From Paenibacillus paridis (GTDB lineage: Bacteria > Bacillota > Bacilli > Paenibacillales > Paenibacillaceae): a stretch of 64,000 bases of DNA. The stretch covers positions 62,001-126,000 of the forward strand of contig NZ_VCIX01000081.1 in NCBI RefSeq assembly GCF_006345825.1, read 5' to 3'. Position numbers and translations under genes: made by a program. Of the stretch, positions 1 through 9,576 are shown piece after piece; position 1 is the stretch's first letter, and each line of letters starts with the position of its first letter. Below the pieces are notes generated by a model. It had not been told where the DNA came from and did no database searches. It saw only the letters and a program-made list of their open reading frames with translations.

Positions 1-975
1 GATGTGCAGCTTGTCGAGCTTAACGATATCGTTGAGCCGGAAATTCCGAATATCGTCAAGTCGCGCGTTGAAATTTACAGCAAGGATGGGAAATATTACG
101 GTGTTGATCTTCATGTAGGCGCGACAGTCATGTACTACAACAAAGAGCTGATGGATAAAGCGGGCGTAAATCCAGACGATATTAAGCTTTGGAGCGATGT
201 TGAAACTTACGGAAAAACAGTCGCTGAAAAAACGGGCGTTCCGTTTATTACATTTGAAGGTAGCGGCAACTGGTCTTGGTGGCCGGCCATTAACCAAATG
301 AAATCGGATCAAGTAGGTCCGGACGGCGAAATCACCGTAGATGATCCGCGCAATATTCAAGCGATGACATTCTTTAAGAAGCTGGTCGACGAGAAAATTG
401 CCGCAGTTTCTCCAGGAACAGGCCATGATACTCCGGAGTACAAAGCCTTTATGAATGGCGGGGGAGCCGCAGCCGTATTTATGCCTTTCTGGTTCATGAA
501 TCGCTTTACGGATGAAATGCCTGATCTAAAAGGGAAAATGATTATCCGGCCAATGCCAGCGTGGGAAGAAGGCGGCAACCGCTCGGCAGGTATGGGAGGA
601 ACGGGTCTTTCCATCACAAACCAAACCAAAGCGCTGGAACTCTCCAAGAAGTTTCTAGCTTATGCGAAGCTTTCAAAAGAAGGCAACATTCAAGTATGGA
701 AGCAGCTAGGCATGGACCCAATCCGTACTGAGGTTTGGAGCGATCCGGCGATGTCAGAGCCAAATAAGTTTACGGACTACTTCGGCACGGATATTTTCGC
801 AACGCTGACTGAAATTAAAGACGAGATTTATCCAGTCAATATTCGTGAGACCTCGCCGAAAGTATTCGACGCCGTTCGCAACGAGATTGTGCCTAAAATT
901 TTTCAATTCGGTGAAGATCCGGAGACGGTGATTAAGAAAGCCGCTGAAGCGCTTCGCAAAGATACAGGGAAATAA
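1..975 (+). CDS. Sugar ABC transporter substrate-binding protein, 5' end outside window
   Basis: The frame is open from base 1, so the N-terminus with its expected lipoprotein signal is missing; about 324 residues are visible, roughly the last three quarters of a family-1 (CUT1) binding protein. The visible part has the family's typical hinge-region wording (YGVDLHVGATVMYYNKEL, then an aromatic-rich GNWSWWPAINQ segment and an FMNGGGAAAVFMPFW segment like the G-K-AAM-W stretch of MalE-type proteins). It would capture an oligosaccharide outside the cell and deliver it to the two permeases that follow. A hairpin and a 111-bp gap separate it from the first permease. The adjacent GH127 glycosidase suggests an arabinose-containing substrate; that is inference from context. 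Confidence 0.9.
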   Translation, partial: DVQLVELNDIVEPEIPNIVKSRVEIYSKDGKYYGVDLHVGATVMYYNKELMDKAGVNPDDIKLWSDVETYGKTVAEKTGVPFITFEGSGNWSWWPAINQMKSDQVGPDGEITVDDPRNIQAMTFFKKLVDEKIAAVSPGTGHDTPEYKAFMNGGGAAAVFMPFWFMNRFTDEMPDLKGKMIIRPMPAWEEGGNRSAGMGGTGLSITNQTKALELSKKFLAYAKLSKEGNIQVWKQLGMDPIRTEVWSDPAMSEPNKFTDYFGTDIFATLTEIKDEIYPVNIRETSPKVFDAVRNEIVPKIFQFGEDPETVIKKAAEALRKDTGK

Positions 976-1002
976 TTAAATTCATGAAATAGAGAGTAGG
1001 AT

Positions 1003-1018
1003 GGCAGCCGGCGCTGCC
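1003..1018 (+). other. Hairpin between binding-protein and permease genes
   Basis: GGCAGC and GCTGCC form a 6-bp perfect stem around a 4-base loop, with no T-tract after it. A stem-loop in this position is common in importer operons, where it protects the upstream binding-protein mRNA or partly attenuates the permeases. Confidence 0.5.
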
Positions 1019-1086
1019 AGCAGCCGGAAATGAGGCAGCAGCGCTGGTGGTCATTTTGCAACAGATTGCGTAGGGGTGAGACAAAT

Positions 1087-2016
1087 ATGAACGCCGGTAA
1101 ACAAGTCCAATATGGCCAAAGCAGAGCTGTTAGGACAAGAAAGATCAATGGGCAAAAGCTGGCACCCTATCTTTTTATTCTGCCTTTTATTTTATCGTTT
1201 CTCATTTTCTTCTCGTACCCGTTATTGAATGCCATTTTGATGAGCTTCCAACGGGTGCTGCCTGGTGACGTCGCATTTATCGGCTTGGATAATTATAAGA
1301 AGCTGCTTAACCCTGATTTCTACAAAGCGCTGCTTAACAGCACTCGCTATACCTTCTGGACATTGCTTGTGTTAATACCGCTGCCGCTGCTGCTCGCGGT
1401 GTTCCTGAACGCGAAGCTGATGCGTGCTCGAAATTTCTTTAGAGCAAGTCTCTTTATTCCCGCGCTTACCTCCATCGTCGTCGCGGGCATCATCTTTCGC
1501 TTAATTTTCAGTGAGCTTGACGGTGCGATTATGAACTCATTTATTAGCTGGTTTGGCTTCGACAGCCAGAAATGGCTACTCAGCTCATCGCTCAGCATGG
1601 TTGCCTTAGTCGTGCTTGCAACATGGCGCTGGGCGGGTATTAATATTCTCTATTTTCTGTCTGCGCTTCAAAGCATTCCAAACGAGCTATACGAGTCGGC
1701 AGATATCGATGGAGCGGGAACGCTAAATAAGTTTTGGAAAATAACGGTACCGCTGCTGCGGCCAATCACGATATATGTGTTTACGATTACGATCTATGGC
1801 GGCTACGCGATGTTTACCGAAAGCTTTATGCTGTGGGGAAGCAGAGGATCACCGCAAAATATCGGCCTGACGATGGTAGGCTACATTTACCAGCAGGGCT
1901 TTCAATATTTTGATTTGGGCTTTGGCTCGACCATCGGTATCACACTGCTAGCCATAACGCTGCTGGTCAGCATGCTGCAGTTAAATGTGCTTGGTTTCTT
2001 TAAGAAGGAGGACTAG
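1087..2016 (+). CDS. CUT1 sugar ABC transporter permease (MalF/UgpA type)
   Basis: A 309-residue inner-membrane permease. The start is ATG at 1087, preceded by AGGGGTGAG; an in-frame ATG at 1030 has no comparable site. About six hydrophobic helices are visible, the first at residues 23-45. The cytoplasmic EAA loop (ESADIDGAG, about residues 201-220, followed by FWKITVPLL) is the contact for the ATPase subunit. It pairs with the permease that starts four bases after its stop codon. No ATPase gene is present in the operon, so a shared MsmX-type ATPase is expected. Confidence 0.93.
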   Translation: MNAGKQVQYGQSRAVRTRKINGQKLAPYLFILPFILSFLIFFSYPLLNAILMSFQRVLPGDVAFIGLDNYKKLLNPDFYKALLNSTRYTFWTLLVLIPLPLLLAVFLNAKLMRARNFFRASLFIPALTSIVVAGIIFRLIFSELDGAIMNSFISWFGFDSQKWLLSSSLSMVALVVLATWRWAGINILYFLSALQSIPNELYESADIDGAGTLNKFWKITVPLLRPITIYVFTITIYGGYAMFTESFMLWGSRGSPQNIGLTMVGYIYQQGFQYFDLGFGSTIGITLLAITLLVSMLQLNVLGFFKKED

Positions 2017-2020
2017 TGGG

Positions 2021-2872
2021 ATGGTAGAAAAACGATCAGGGAAAATACCCTCCTTCGTATTGATTGTTTTCTTTTCGGTGCTTGCCGTCATATCGTTGTT
2101 TCCGCTGTTTGCTTTATTTCTGGCCTCGGTGAAGCCGGCTTCGGAGCTTTTTCGTTACGGGCTGAACGTGCGGCTTGATTTCGATGTGATGACCTGGGCG
2201 AATTACAAGGCTATATTTTCGGGCAAAGGCGGCTCGCAAAACTTTTTTTTCTGGTACCGCAATAGCTTAGTCATTACGGCCGTATTTACTTTGTTATGTT
2301 TGTTTTTATCATCGATGGTAGGATACGGACTTGCCATGTACCGGTTCAAGGGAAGAACGCTCGTATTTACTCTGGTGCTGGCCGTAATGATGATTCCGGT
2401 CGAAATCATTATTTTGCCGCTCTACAAGCTATCGATTGATTTGTTTATTATCGATTCGATTTGGGGAGTCATCTTGCCATTTGTTGTTGCGCCGCTGCCG
2501 ATTTTTTTCTTCCGCCAGTTTGCCATGGGCTTGCCCAAGGACTTTATGGATGCAGGAAGAATCGATGGCTGTACGGAAATGGGCATCTTCCTGCGTATCA
2601 TGGTTCCGCTTATGCTTCCCGCTTACGGGGCCATGACGATTTTGCAGGCGTTGTTCAGCTGGAATAACTTCTTGTGGCCGGTCATCGTGTTACGGTCGAC
2701 GGAAAAGTTTACGCTTCCAATCGGCCTTGCAGGCTTGTTGTCGCCAACCAGCAACAATTATGAGGTGCTGCTTGCAGGCTCCATTTTAACCATTTTACCT
2801 ATACTGCTGCTATTCCTGTTCTTTCAGCGCTTCTTTATCGAAGGCCTGACGGTAGGCGGCGTGAAGGGATAA
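2021..2872 (+). CDS. CUT1 sugar ABC transporter permease (MalG/UgpE type)
   Basis: 283 residues. ATG 2021 is preceded by AAGGAG at 2005-2010 inside the end of the upstream permease gene. Six predicted helices; the EAA loop reads DAGRIDGCTEMGIFLRIMVP near residues 177-196. The C-terminus ends in EGLTVGGVKG, the usual ending of MalG-type permeases. It is the second half of the heterodimeric channel. The GH127 gene follows after 26 bp, so sugar import and hydrolysis are probably co-transcribed. Confidence 0.93.
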   Translation: MVEKRSGKIPSFVLIVFFSVLAVISLFPLFALFLASVKPASELFRYGLNVRLDFDVMTWANYKAIFSGKGGSQNFFFWYRNSLVITAVFTLLCLFLSSMVGYGLAMYRFKGRTLVFTLVLAVMMIPVEIIILPLYKLSIDLFIIDSIWGVILPFVVAPLPIFFFRQFAMGLPKDFMDAGRIDGCTEMGIFLRIMVPLMLPAYGAMTILQALFSWNNFLWPVIVLRSTEKFTLPIGLAGLLSPTSNNYEVLLAGSILTILPILLLFLFFQRFFIEGLTVGGVKG

Positions 2873-2898
2873 CGATAGAGCGAAAAGGAGAAAGAGGC

Positions 2899-4872
2899 AT
2901 GATTAATAAACAGAACCATACGTTCTCCGAGCCATCGGCAGTTCAAAAGGTAAGCATACAGGATCATTTTTGGTCGGACTATATTCAGTTGGTTCGGGAT
3001 GTCGTGGTTCCTTATCAATGGGAAGTGCTGAATGACCGCGTAGCAGACGCGGAGCCAAGCCACGCGATCCGAAACTTTAAGATTGCTGCCGGACTCGAGC
3101 AGGGCTCATTTTACGGCATGGTGTTTCAGGACAGCGATGTGGCGAAATGGCTGGAGGCGGTCGCTTATTTATTGGAAATGGCGCCTGACCCTGAGCTGGA
3201 GAAGGCGGCAGACGAAGTGGTCGCGCTAATTGCCAAAGCGCAGCAGCCCGACGGCTACGTGAACACTTATTTTACGATTAAAGAGCAGGGACAGCGTTGG
3301 ACGAACTTGGCGGAGTGCCATGAGCTTTACTGCGCAGGCCATCTCATAGAGGCGGCGGTTGCGTATTCGAAAGCGACGGGGAAAAGTGCCATTCTTGATG
3401 TTGCCTGCCGATTTGCAGATCATATTGACCACGTATTTGGTTCGGAGCCCGGCAAGCTTCAAGGCTATGACGGACATCAAGAAATTGAGCTGGCTCTGAT
3501 GAAGCTGTACCGGGCGACAGGCAGAACAAGCTATTTGGAGCTGAGCCGTTTCTTTCTGAACCAGCGCGGCGCGAAGCCTGATTTTTATGAGCAGGAGTGG
3601 GAAAAACGAGGGAAGACGGTTCATTTTCCTCATTTGTCTATGGTCCAAGATTTGGAATACAGCCAAGCCCATCAGCCTGTGCGGGATCAGGAGCAGGCGG
3701 TAGGTCATGCGGTCCGCGTCGTTTATATGTGTGCCGCGATGGCGGATGTAGCCGCGGAGACCGGAGACGAGGGAATGCTGGCGGCATGCAAAAGGCTGTG
3801 GGGAAGCATCGTTTCCAGGCGCATGTACTTGACAGGCGGGATCGGCTCCATGGCGCAGGGTGAGTCCTTTACACAAGATTATGACCTTCCAAACGATACG
3901 ATTTATGCGGAGACTTGTGCTTCCATCGGATTGATTTTCTTTGCCCGGCGGATGCTGGAGATGGAACCCGACAGCGAATACGCGAATGTGCTAGAGCGAG
4001 CGCTCTATAACACCGTTGTCAGCGGCATGTCTCGGGATGGCAAGCACTTTTTCTATGTGAACCCGCTGGAGGTATACCCGCCGATTCTTGGCAAAAACAA
4101 AAATTATGACCATGTGCAGCCCCGCAGGCAGGGCTGGTTCGGCTGTGCATGCTGTCCGCCTAATATTGCCCGTCTGCTTGCTTCTCTTGGCCAATATGTG
4201 TATACCGTTCAGGATGACGCCATTTATGCCCACTTATATATCGGTGGACAAGCGGATTTTCTTATTAACGAAACGGCCATCAAGCTTGAGCAGCAGTCCA
4301 ATTATGCTTGGGAAGGGCAAGTGCGCTTCACTGTCTCCGTCTCGCAAAAAGCGGAATTTACGCTGGCCGTCCGGATTCCTGATTGGAGTACCGACGCTCA
4401 GCTTGTCATCAATGGTGTTGACTACTCCCCTGACGAGAGTGATGTCGTGAATGGATATTTGCGGATCAAGCGGGAGTGGCAGACGGGAGATACGCTTGAT
4501 ATTCAATTCGCTATGCCTGTTCTTCGGATGAAAGGACATCCGCTTATTCGTCAAACGGCCGGCAAAGTCGCGCTGCAGCGGGGGCCATTCGTTTATTGTC
4601 TGGAGGAAGCCGATAATGGAGCACAGCTGTATCATTTGAGCCTTCCATCAGCCAGCGAGCCCCAAACCGTGTTCGATGCTAATTTGCTCGGAGGCATGCA
4701 GGTGATCCTGGTCGAAGGCACGCGTTACGATTCCGCGGATTGGGAAGATGAATTGTACCGACAGGATACGAGTGAAGCAGCGGAAAAAATAGATTTGAAA
4801 TTTATTCCTTATTTTGCATGGGCGAACAGGGAGCCTGGAGAAATGGCGGTTTGGATCAACAGCTCCCTTTAG
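2899..4872 (+). CDS. GH127-family glycoside hydrolase (probable beta-L-arabinofuranosidase)
   Basis: 657 residues, the usual length of the family (old name DUF1680); HypBA1 of Bifidobacterium, the best-studied member, is about 658. ATG 2899 follows AAAGGAG. No signal peptide, so it acts in the cytoplasm on imported oligosaccharide. The (alpha/alpha)6 barrel carries YAETCASIG with Glu338 and Cys340, and GCACCPPNIARL with Cys418 and Cys419. In HypBA1 a Glu338/Cys340/Cys417/Cys418 set binds zinc and one cysteine is the nucleophile, so the catalytic set looks complete. A beta-sandwich C-terminal half follows. The substrate is inferred from the family; some GH127 members have other specificities. 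Confidence 0.92.
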   Translation: MINKQNHTFSEPSAVQKVSIQDHFWSDYIQLVRDVVVPYQWEVLNDRVADAEPSHAIRNFKIAAGLEQGSFYGMVFQDSDVAKWLEAVAYLLEMAPDPELEKAADEVVALIAKAQQPDGYVNTYFTIKEQGQRWTNLAECHELYCAGHLIEAAVAYSKATGKSAILDVACRFADHIDHVFGSEPGKLQGYDGHQEIELALMKLYRATGRTSYLELSRFFLNQRGAKPDFYEQEWEKRGKTVHFPHLSMVQDLEYSQAHQPVRDQEQAVGHAVRVVYMCAAMADVAAETGDEGMLAACKRLWGSIVSRRMYLTGGIGSMAQGESFTQDYDLPNDTIYAETCASIGLIFFARRMLEMEPDSEYANVLERALYNTVVSGMSRDGKHFFYVNPLEVYPPILGKNKNYDHVQPRRQGWFGCACCPPNIARLLASLGQYVYTVQDDAIYAHLYIGGQADFLINETAIKLEQQSNYAWEGQVRFTVSVSQKAEFTLAVRIPDWSTDAQLVINGVDYSPDESDVVNGYLRIKREWQTGDTLDIQFAMPVLRMKGHPLIRQTAGKVALQRGPFVYCLEEADNGAQLYHLSLPSASEPQTVFDANLLGGMQVILVEGTRYDSADWEDELYRQDTSEAAEKIDLKFIPYFAWANREPGEMAVWINSSL

Positions 4873-4896
4873 CTACCCATAGACGAAAGCGAAATT

Positions 4897-4954
4897 CCCC
4901 TAGGTTCAGCAGCAGGCTTTTACTTAAGTGCCGCTCTGAGCATTAGGGGTTTTT
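4897..4954 (+). terminator. Probable rho-independent terminator after GH127 gene
   Basis: An imperfect long stem pairs CCCCTA with TAGGGG, TTCAG with CTGAG and AGC(A)GGC with GCCGCT, and ends in TTTTT at 4950-4954. It is bulged, hence moderate confidence. The remaining leader up to 5119 holds only purine-rich sequence before the next gene. Confidence 0.5.
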
Positions 4955-5119
4955 AGTCGTCCTTGCAATAAATGGAGAGGAGGTGATGCGCGGTTGCAAT
5001 AACGAAAGGAGGGATAGAGGCGGCAATGCAGGCAGCGTTGCTTCAGACGTAAAGAAGAATCTAAGCAACAGGATATGGACATAAGGCTACTCATAATTTA
5101 TTTTTAGGAGGCATTAGGA

Positions 5120-8100
5120 ATGAGGGTCCAATCGCTACCTGTTAACAAGAAAATGCTTATGCTTGGCGCTAGCTTTTTTGTAACCGCTTTATTTATATTG
5201 TTTACTCCTCAATCGGCGTTTGCCTACACGCTCTCCGACAGCAACTTTAATATTACGACCGGTACGCACGGCGAAATTAATTCGCTTCGGCTCACCGGCG
5301 ATACGTTCAACACGCAATATGTAATGAATCCGACCGTTACGCCCAACCAGAATACCTCCGACCATCAGTGGCTGGGCGAGCTGATGTTCAAATACCGCTT
5401 CGGGACCGGCGCTTGGCAAACGGCGATGACGCAAAGCTCCGCAGATGCGAGAACGCAAACGCAAAGCGGAAATACAGTAACGGTTACGTATCAAAATTCT
5501 ACCAATGCCAACGGTGTGAAAAACTTCAAGTTGGTTAACACCTACTCCCTCGTCAATGATTATTTCCTCTGGCAGTTTGAGCTAACGAATACGGGCACCC
5601 AAACGATTGAATTCGGCGATGTGGGACTTCCGCTGCCCTTCAACGAATTTTGGTCTGGCGGCAACAACGAGCAAATCTATGAGACAAGAGTGCTGACTCA
5701 CTCCTTCGTCGGCAATAACAGCTCTTACATCACGGCAGCACGGCCAAGCGGAATTGGTCCATCGTTATTGATGGTACCGGATGCAAGCACAGGTGCAGGG
5801 TTCGAATACCAGGATCGTTGGAGAGTGGAGGAGCACCCGGGCAGTAAATGGGCTATGGATCAAGGCGGATGGGTCGAAGGCTTGAATGTGTTTTATATCC
5901 ATTCCAACGTGATTAAGAGCACGAACCGCGGATACCTTCCGAACACGAGCTTGACGCTCGCGCCAGGCGCAAGCAAGACGTATGGATTTAAATTTTTTAA
6001 GGTAGCTAATGAAAATCAGGTAAAGGATCGGTTGTACAATGAAGGCCATATTGACGTGACGGTCGTGCCAGGCATGATTGTGCCAACGAATCAAACGGCG
6101 AAGTTCGACCTTCATACAACTAAAACCATTAACTCCGTTACGGCGCAATTCCCTTCCGATACGACGATTGTTTCCCTTGGCACAACCGGCACGAATCACA
6201 AAATTTATTCCATCCAAATGAACAAGCTGGGGCCTAACAACGTGACCGTCAGCTATGGCAACGGCGAGAAGACGGTTCTGCAATTTTATGCGATAGAACC
6301 GGTGGATGCTGCGCTGCAGCGACATTCTACCTTTATGGTAAACAGCACGCAATGGAACGTGCCTGGCGATCTGAGAGACAAGGTATTCGACGACTGGATG
6401 ATGGATTCAAACTCGAAGCGGAATGTATTTAATGGCTATTGGGGCTGGGGAGACGATTGGGGCTTGACCCATGGTCAATTCCTCGCAGAGAAAAACGTCC
6501 AGACGCCTGTCGCTTCCGAGGTTGAAGCGGTTGACGATTATTTGACGGTCGCCATCTGGGGCAAATTAATGCGCGAGCATCAGACTGATTATCTGATTCA
6601 TGATTTCCTCATGCCGGACCCGAATGATACGCCAACGTATCGGGGTTACGCTTATCCTCATATTTACAATACTTATTTCAGCATGTACAAGATCGCAAAG
6701 CTTTACCCGGGTCTCATCACGTATGACAATCCGAGAAATACTTATCTGCTTCGGGCTTACAATATTTTTAACGCGTTATACGGACCAGGCGTAGCCTACA
6801 ACTGGAATACGGGCTTGATGGGCGAGCTGACGACACCGGAAATTATTAAAGCTCTGCAGGATGAGGGATACACGGCGGAAGCTAATAATCTCATTTCCAA
6901 AATGGCCACCAAATACAATAACTTTGCGAATACGACTTACCCTTACGGATCGGAATACAACTACGACAATACAGGCGAGGAAGCGGTCTATACGCTTGCT
7001 AAGATGAACAATAACAATACGATGAAAAGCAAGATCAATACCAAAACGCGCGCGGCGCGCGGACATATGCCGGTATGGTACTACTATACCGATCCGGTAA
7101 CCATTACGGGAGAGAACTGGTGGAATTTCCAGTACACCGTTTCACTGGCGGGTTATGCCATGGACGATTGGATTCGCAACAATTCCACGAACCCTGAAGT
7201 GGAGCAGCGCTTATCCTATGCAGCGAAAATCGCCAACGTAGGAGCCATTAACTCCGGTCAGATCAGCTCTGATCCTGCCGATATCGGGGCTGTCGCATGG
7301 ACCTATCAAGCGGAGAAGGGCAATTATCCGGCGCTTGGCCATGGCGGAGGTCCTCTGCAAAACGGCTGGAGGGGCATGTCGGGCGAATCCGACCTGGGGC
7401 TGTTCGGAGCGATTAAAATTTTGAGTGCCGATGTTTCGGTAGATCCGATCTTCGGCGTTTATTGTTACGGCTGCGACGTAACGGACAGCACGGCAAGCTA
7501 TACGGTCGTTCCGAAGGACGGCGTATTCCAAAGGTTGAATCTCATTACCGAGAAATTCGGCATGGAGCTGGAGCGGGACAAATATACGACTGCTACGGTC
7601 GCAAAGGCGAAAAATGCGCTTAGCTTTACGCTGAAAAACAGCACGCCAGGTACGGCGCATACAACGAAAGTGGCGCTTAAAGGCCTAGCTGCAGGCTCGT
7701 ACAATATTTTGATTAACAATGCGGCTGCCGGCTCGGTCAATGTGGCTAGCGGCGCAAGCGCGACAATTAGTTTGAGTATTGGCACGGCAGCCACGTATTC
7801 CATTAGCTTGCAGCAAGGGACGCCTTTGCCTAATACGGCGCCAGTCGTTGATGCGGGAGCTAACGGAAGCTTCACGCTGCCTGCAGCTGTTACGCTCTTA
7901 GGAACCGTGACCGATGACGGTTTGCCAAGCGGAACGGTGACGACAACTTGGTCGCTCGTAAGTGGACCGGGAACAGCAGTCTTCGCAAACGGCGGTGCAA
8001 TCAACACAACGGCAACCGTATCAGCGGCAGGCACCTACGTTTTCCGGTTGACGGCAAGCGATGGCAGCTTGACGGCAAATGATACGGTAACGCATACCGT

Positions 8101-9184
8101 CAATCCGGCAGCGGCGATACCAGAGGTTGTAGCCAATTATTTATTCAATGAAACAAGCGGAACGACAGCAAATGATGCTTCGGGCAACGGGAAGCATGCG
8201 ACGTTGAGCGGAAGCACTTCATGGGTAGCGGGCAAATCGGGCAATGCGCTTGATTTGAACGGTACGAATGCTTATGCAAGCCTGCCCACAGGCATTGTCA
8301 GCGGACTGAACGACTTCACGATTGCCGCATGGGTGAAGATCGACAGCTTAAGCAATTGGGCACGCATATTCGATTTCGGCACGGGAACTAGCCAGTATAT
8401 GTTCCTTGCACCACAGGTTGGCGGAGCGGGGCTTCGGTTTGGCATTACGACCAGCGGGAACGGTGCGGAGCAGCAATTGAATGCGCCGGCACTGCCAACG
8501 GGGGTATGGAAGCATGTAGCCGTTACGCTCTCGGGCACAACCGGGCGGTTGTATGTGGACGGCGTACAGGTGGCTAGCAATACGAGCATGACGCTTAAAC
8601 CGTCAAGCCTTGGCAGCACAAGCCTCAATTATATCGGTAAATCCCAGTGGTCCGATCCTTATTTGGACGGAGCGGTGGATGACTTCAAAATTTACAGCAG
8701 AGCCTTAAGCGTAACCGAGGTAGGCGCTTTATTCAGCGGTTCGACCGCGTCTTCGAATATCGCTCCGCAGGGCGTAGCGACCACATCCTTTGTGTCATCA
8801 TGGGAAAGCCTTGCCGGCTTGAACGATGGTTATGCGCCGACCAGTTCGGCGGATCGCGGGCATCCGATCTATGGCAATTGGAACAACCCGAACACGACGC
8901 AATGGGTACAATACGACTTCTCCCAAAACTACACGATCTCCAGCATTGAAGTTTATTGGTTCGATGATGACGGAGGCATTGATTTGCCGGCATCGTATAC
9001 GATTCAATATTGGAATGGCACCGCATGGGTCAATGTCGCCAGCCCGTCAGGTCTAGGCCTGCTCGGTAACCAGTATAACACCACGACCTTCACGCCGGTC
9101 TCAACGAATAAGCTGCGATTGAACGTTACCGCGAAGGCAACGACTTCTACAGGCATATCTTCATGGAAAGTAAACGGTTCCTAA
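5120..9184 (+). CDS. Large secreted multidomain protein (DUF5695-like, PKD/Ig-like, LamG-like, F5/8-type C-terminus)
   Basis: 1354 residues, with TTAGGAGG ahead of ATG 5120. A signal peptide (LFILFTPQSAFA, cleavage near residue 35) sends it outside the cell. Residues 36 to about 905 form one large region that I match from memory to DUF5695, an uncharacterised family of secreted Bacillota proteins probably active on polysaccharide. About 907-1000 is a PKD/Ig-like domain, 1003-1210 a LamG/jellyroll concanavalin-like domain, and 1213-1354 a discoidin-like beta-sandwich with the wording seen next to GH127/GH146 enzymes. No SLH or sortase motif, so it is probably released or held by carbohydrate. 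It probably opens an extracellular polysaccharide for the importer upstream. Enzymatic activity cannot be assigned from the sequence. Confidence 0.85.
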   Translation: MRVQSLPVNKKMLMLGASFFVTALFILFTPQSAFAYTLSDSNFNITTGTHGEINSLRLTGDTFNTQYVMNPTVTPNQNTSDHQWLGELMFKYRFGTGAWQTAMTQSSADARTQTQSGNTVTVTYQNSTNANGVKNFKLVNTYSLVNDYFLWQFELTNTGTQTIEFGDVGLPLPFNEFWSGGNNEQIYETRVLTHSFVGNNSSYITAARPSGIGPSLLMVPDASTGAGFEYQDRWRVEEHPGSKWAMDQGGWVEGLNVFYIHSNVIKSTNRGYLPNTSLTLAPGASKTYGFKFFKVANENQVKDRLYNEGHIDVTVVPGMIVPTNQTAKFDLHTTKTINSVTAQFPSDTTIVSLGTTGTNHKIYSIQMNKLGPNNVTVSYGNGEKTVLQFYAIEPVDAALQRHSTFMVNSTQWNVPGDLRDKVFDDWMMDSNSKRNVFNGYWGWGDDWGLTHGQFLAEKNVQTPVASEVEAVDDYLTVAIWGKLMREHQTDYLIHDFLMPDPNDTPTYRGYAYPHIYNTYFSMYKIAKLYPGLITYDNPRNTYLLRAYNIFNALYGPGVAYNWNTGLMGELTTPEIIKALQDEGYTAEANNLISKMATKYNNFANTTYPYGSEYNYDNTGEEAVYTLAKMNNNNTMKSKINTKTRAARGHMPVWYYYTDPVTITGENWWNFQYTVSLAGYAMDDWIRNNSTNPEVEQRLSYAAKIANVGAINSGQISSDPADIGAVAWTYQAEKGNYPALGHGGGPLQNGWRGMSGESDLGLFGAIKILSADVSVDPIFGVYCYGCDVTDSTASYTVVPKDGVFQRLNLITEKFGMELERDKYTTATVAKAKNALSFTLKNSTPGTAHTTKVALKGLAAGSYNILINNAAAGSVNVASGASATISLSIGTAATYSISLQQGTPLPNTAPVVDAGANGSFTLPAAVTLLGTVTDDGLPSGTVTTTWSLVSGPGTAVFANGGAINTTATVSAAGTYVFRLTASDGSLTANDTVTHTVNPAAAIPEVVANYLFNETSGTTANDASGNGKHATLSGSTSWVAGKSGNALDLNGTNAYASLPTGIVSGLNDFTIAAWVKIDSLSNWARIFDFGTGTSQYMFLAPQVGGAGLRFGITTSGNGAEQQLNAPALPTGVWKHVAVTLSGTTGRLYVDGVQVASNTSMTLKPSSLGSTSLNYIGKSQWSDPYLDGAVDDFKIYSRALSVTEVGALFSGSTASSNIAPQGVATTSFVSSWESLAGLNDGYAPTSSADRGHPIYGNWNNPNTTQWVQYDFSQNYTISSIEVYWFDDDGGIDLPASYTIQYWNGTAWVNVASPSGLGLLGNQYNTTTFTPVSTNKLRLNVTAKATTSTGISSWKVNGS

Positions 9185-9196
9185 ACGCAGTTGAAC

Positions 9197-9237
9197 AAAA
9201 CGCAGCCCTGGTGCATTCGCAGGGCTGCGTTTTTTAT
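9197..9237 (+). terminator. Rho-independent terminator
   Basis: The arms AAAACGCAGCCCTG and CAGGGCTGCGTTTT pair over 14 bp around a 9-base loop, followed by T-rich sequence. It closes the polysaccharide-utilisation locus. Confidence 0.93.
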
Positions 9238-9345
9238 TTATTTCTATAAATCTAAAAGGAGGACCGATATTTGTAAGTTAAACTAAATTTCTCGAGAACG
9301 ATCTTCTCGTTTGGCTTAAACTTCACTTCTTTCGTTCAACTGATC

Positions 9346-9485
9346 TAGACCCAACATGCCAACAACAAACTCATCCTATATAGAACCAACTTGAATACAA
9401 CAAATCTATCTTAATTAGACCCAACACGCCAACAACAAATCTATCTTATTTAGATCCAACTTAAATAGAACAAACCCATCTGCGG
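9346..9485. repeat. Tandem array A: four contiguous 35-bp units
   Basis: Units start at 9346, 9381, 9416 and 9451, each 35 bp and each beginning TAGANCCAAC. Units 1 and 3 are nearly identical (TAGACCCAACAYGCCAACAA...), as are units 2 and 4 (TAGAWCCAACTTRAATASAA...), so the array also reads as two 70-bp units. There are no spacers, so it is not a CRISPR array. No open frame crosses it. Confidence 0.85.
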
Positions 9486-9576
9486 TTAGGTCTGTATTGC
9501 GGGTTGCTGACTTTATCTAAGTTTTTCCTTCGTCGATTTTCGCATTGTTTTGGACAATGACTTCTCTCCATGTAAC

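Noticed and set aside
4985-5083. 32-codon ORF starting at an ATG after GAGGAGG
   Set aside because: The ribosome site is only two bases from the ATG; the product is Arg/Asn/Gly-rich and looks non-coding. Left as leader sequence.
7498-8034. 178-residue minus-strand frame inside the large secreted protein gene
   Set aside because: Low-complexity Ala/Val/Pro product complementary to Thr/Gly-rich coding sequence; a shadow.
9346-9485. CRISPR array
   Set aside because: The 35-bp units are contiguous with no unique spacers, and no cas genes are nearby.
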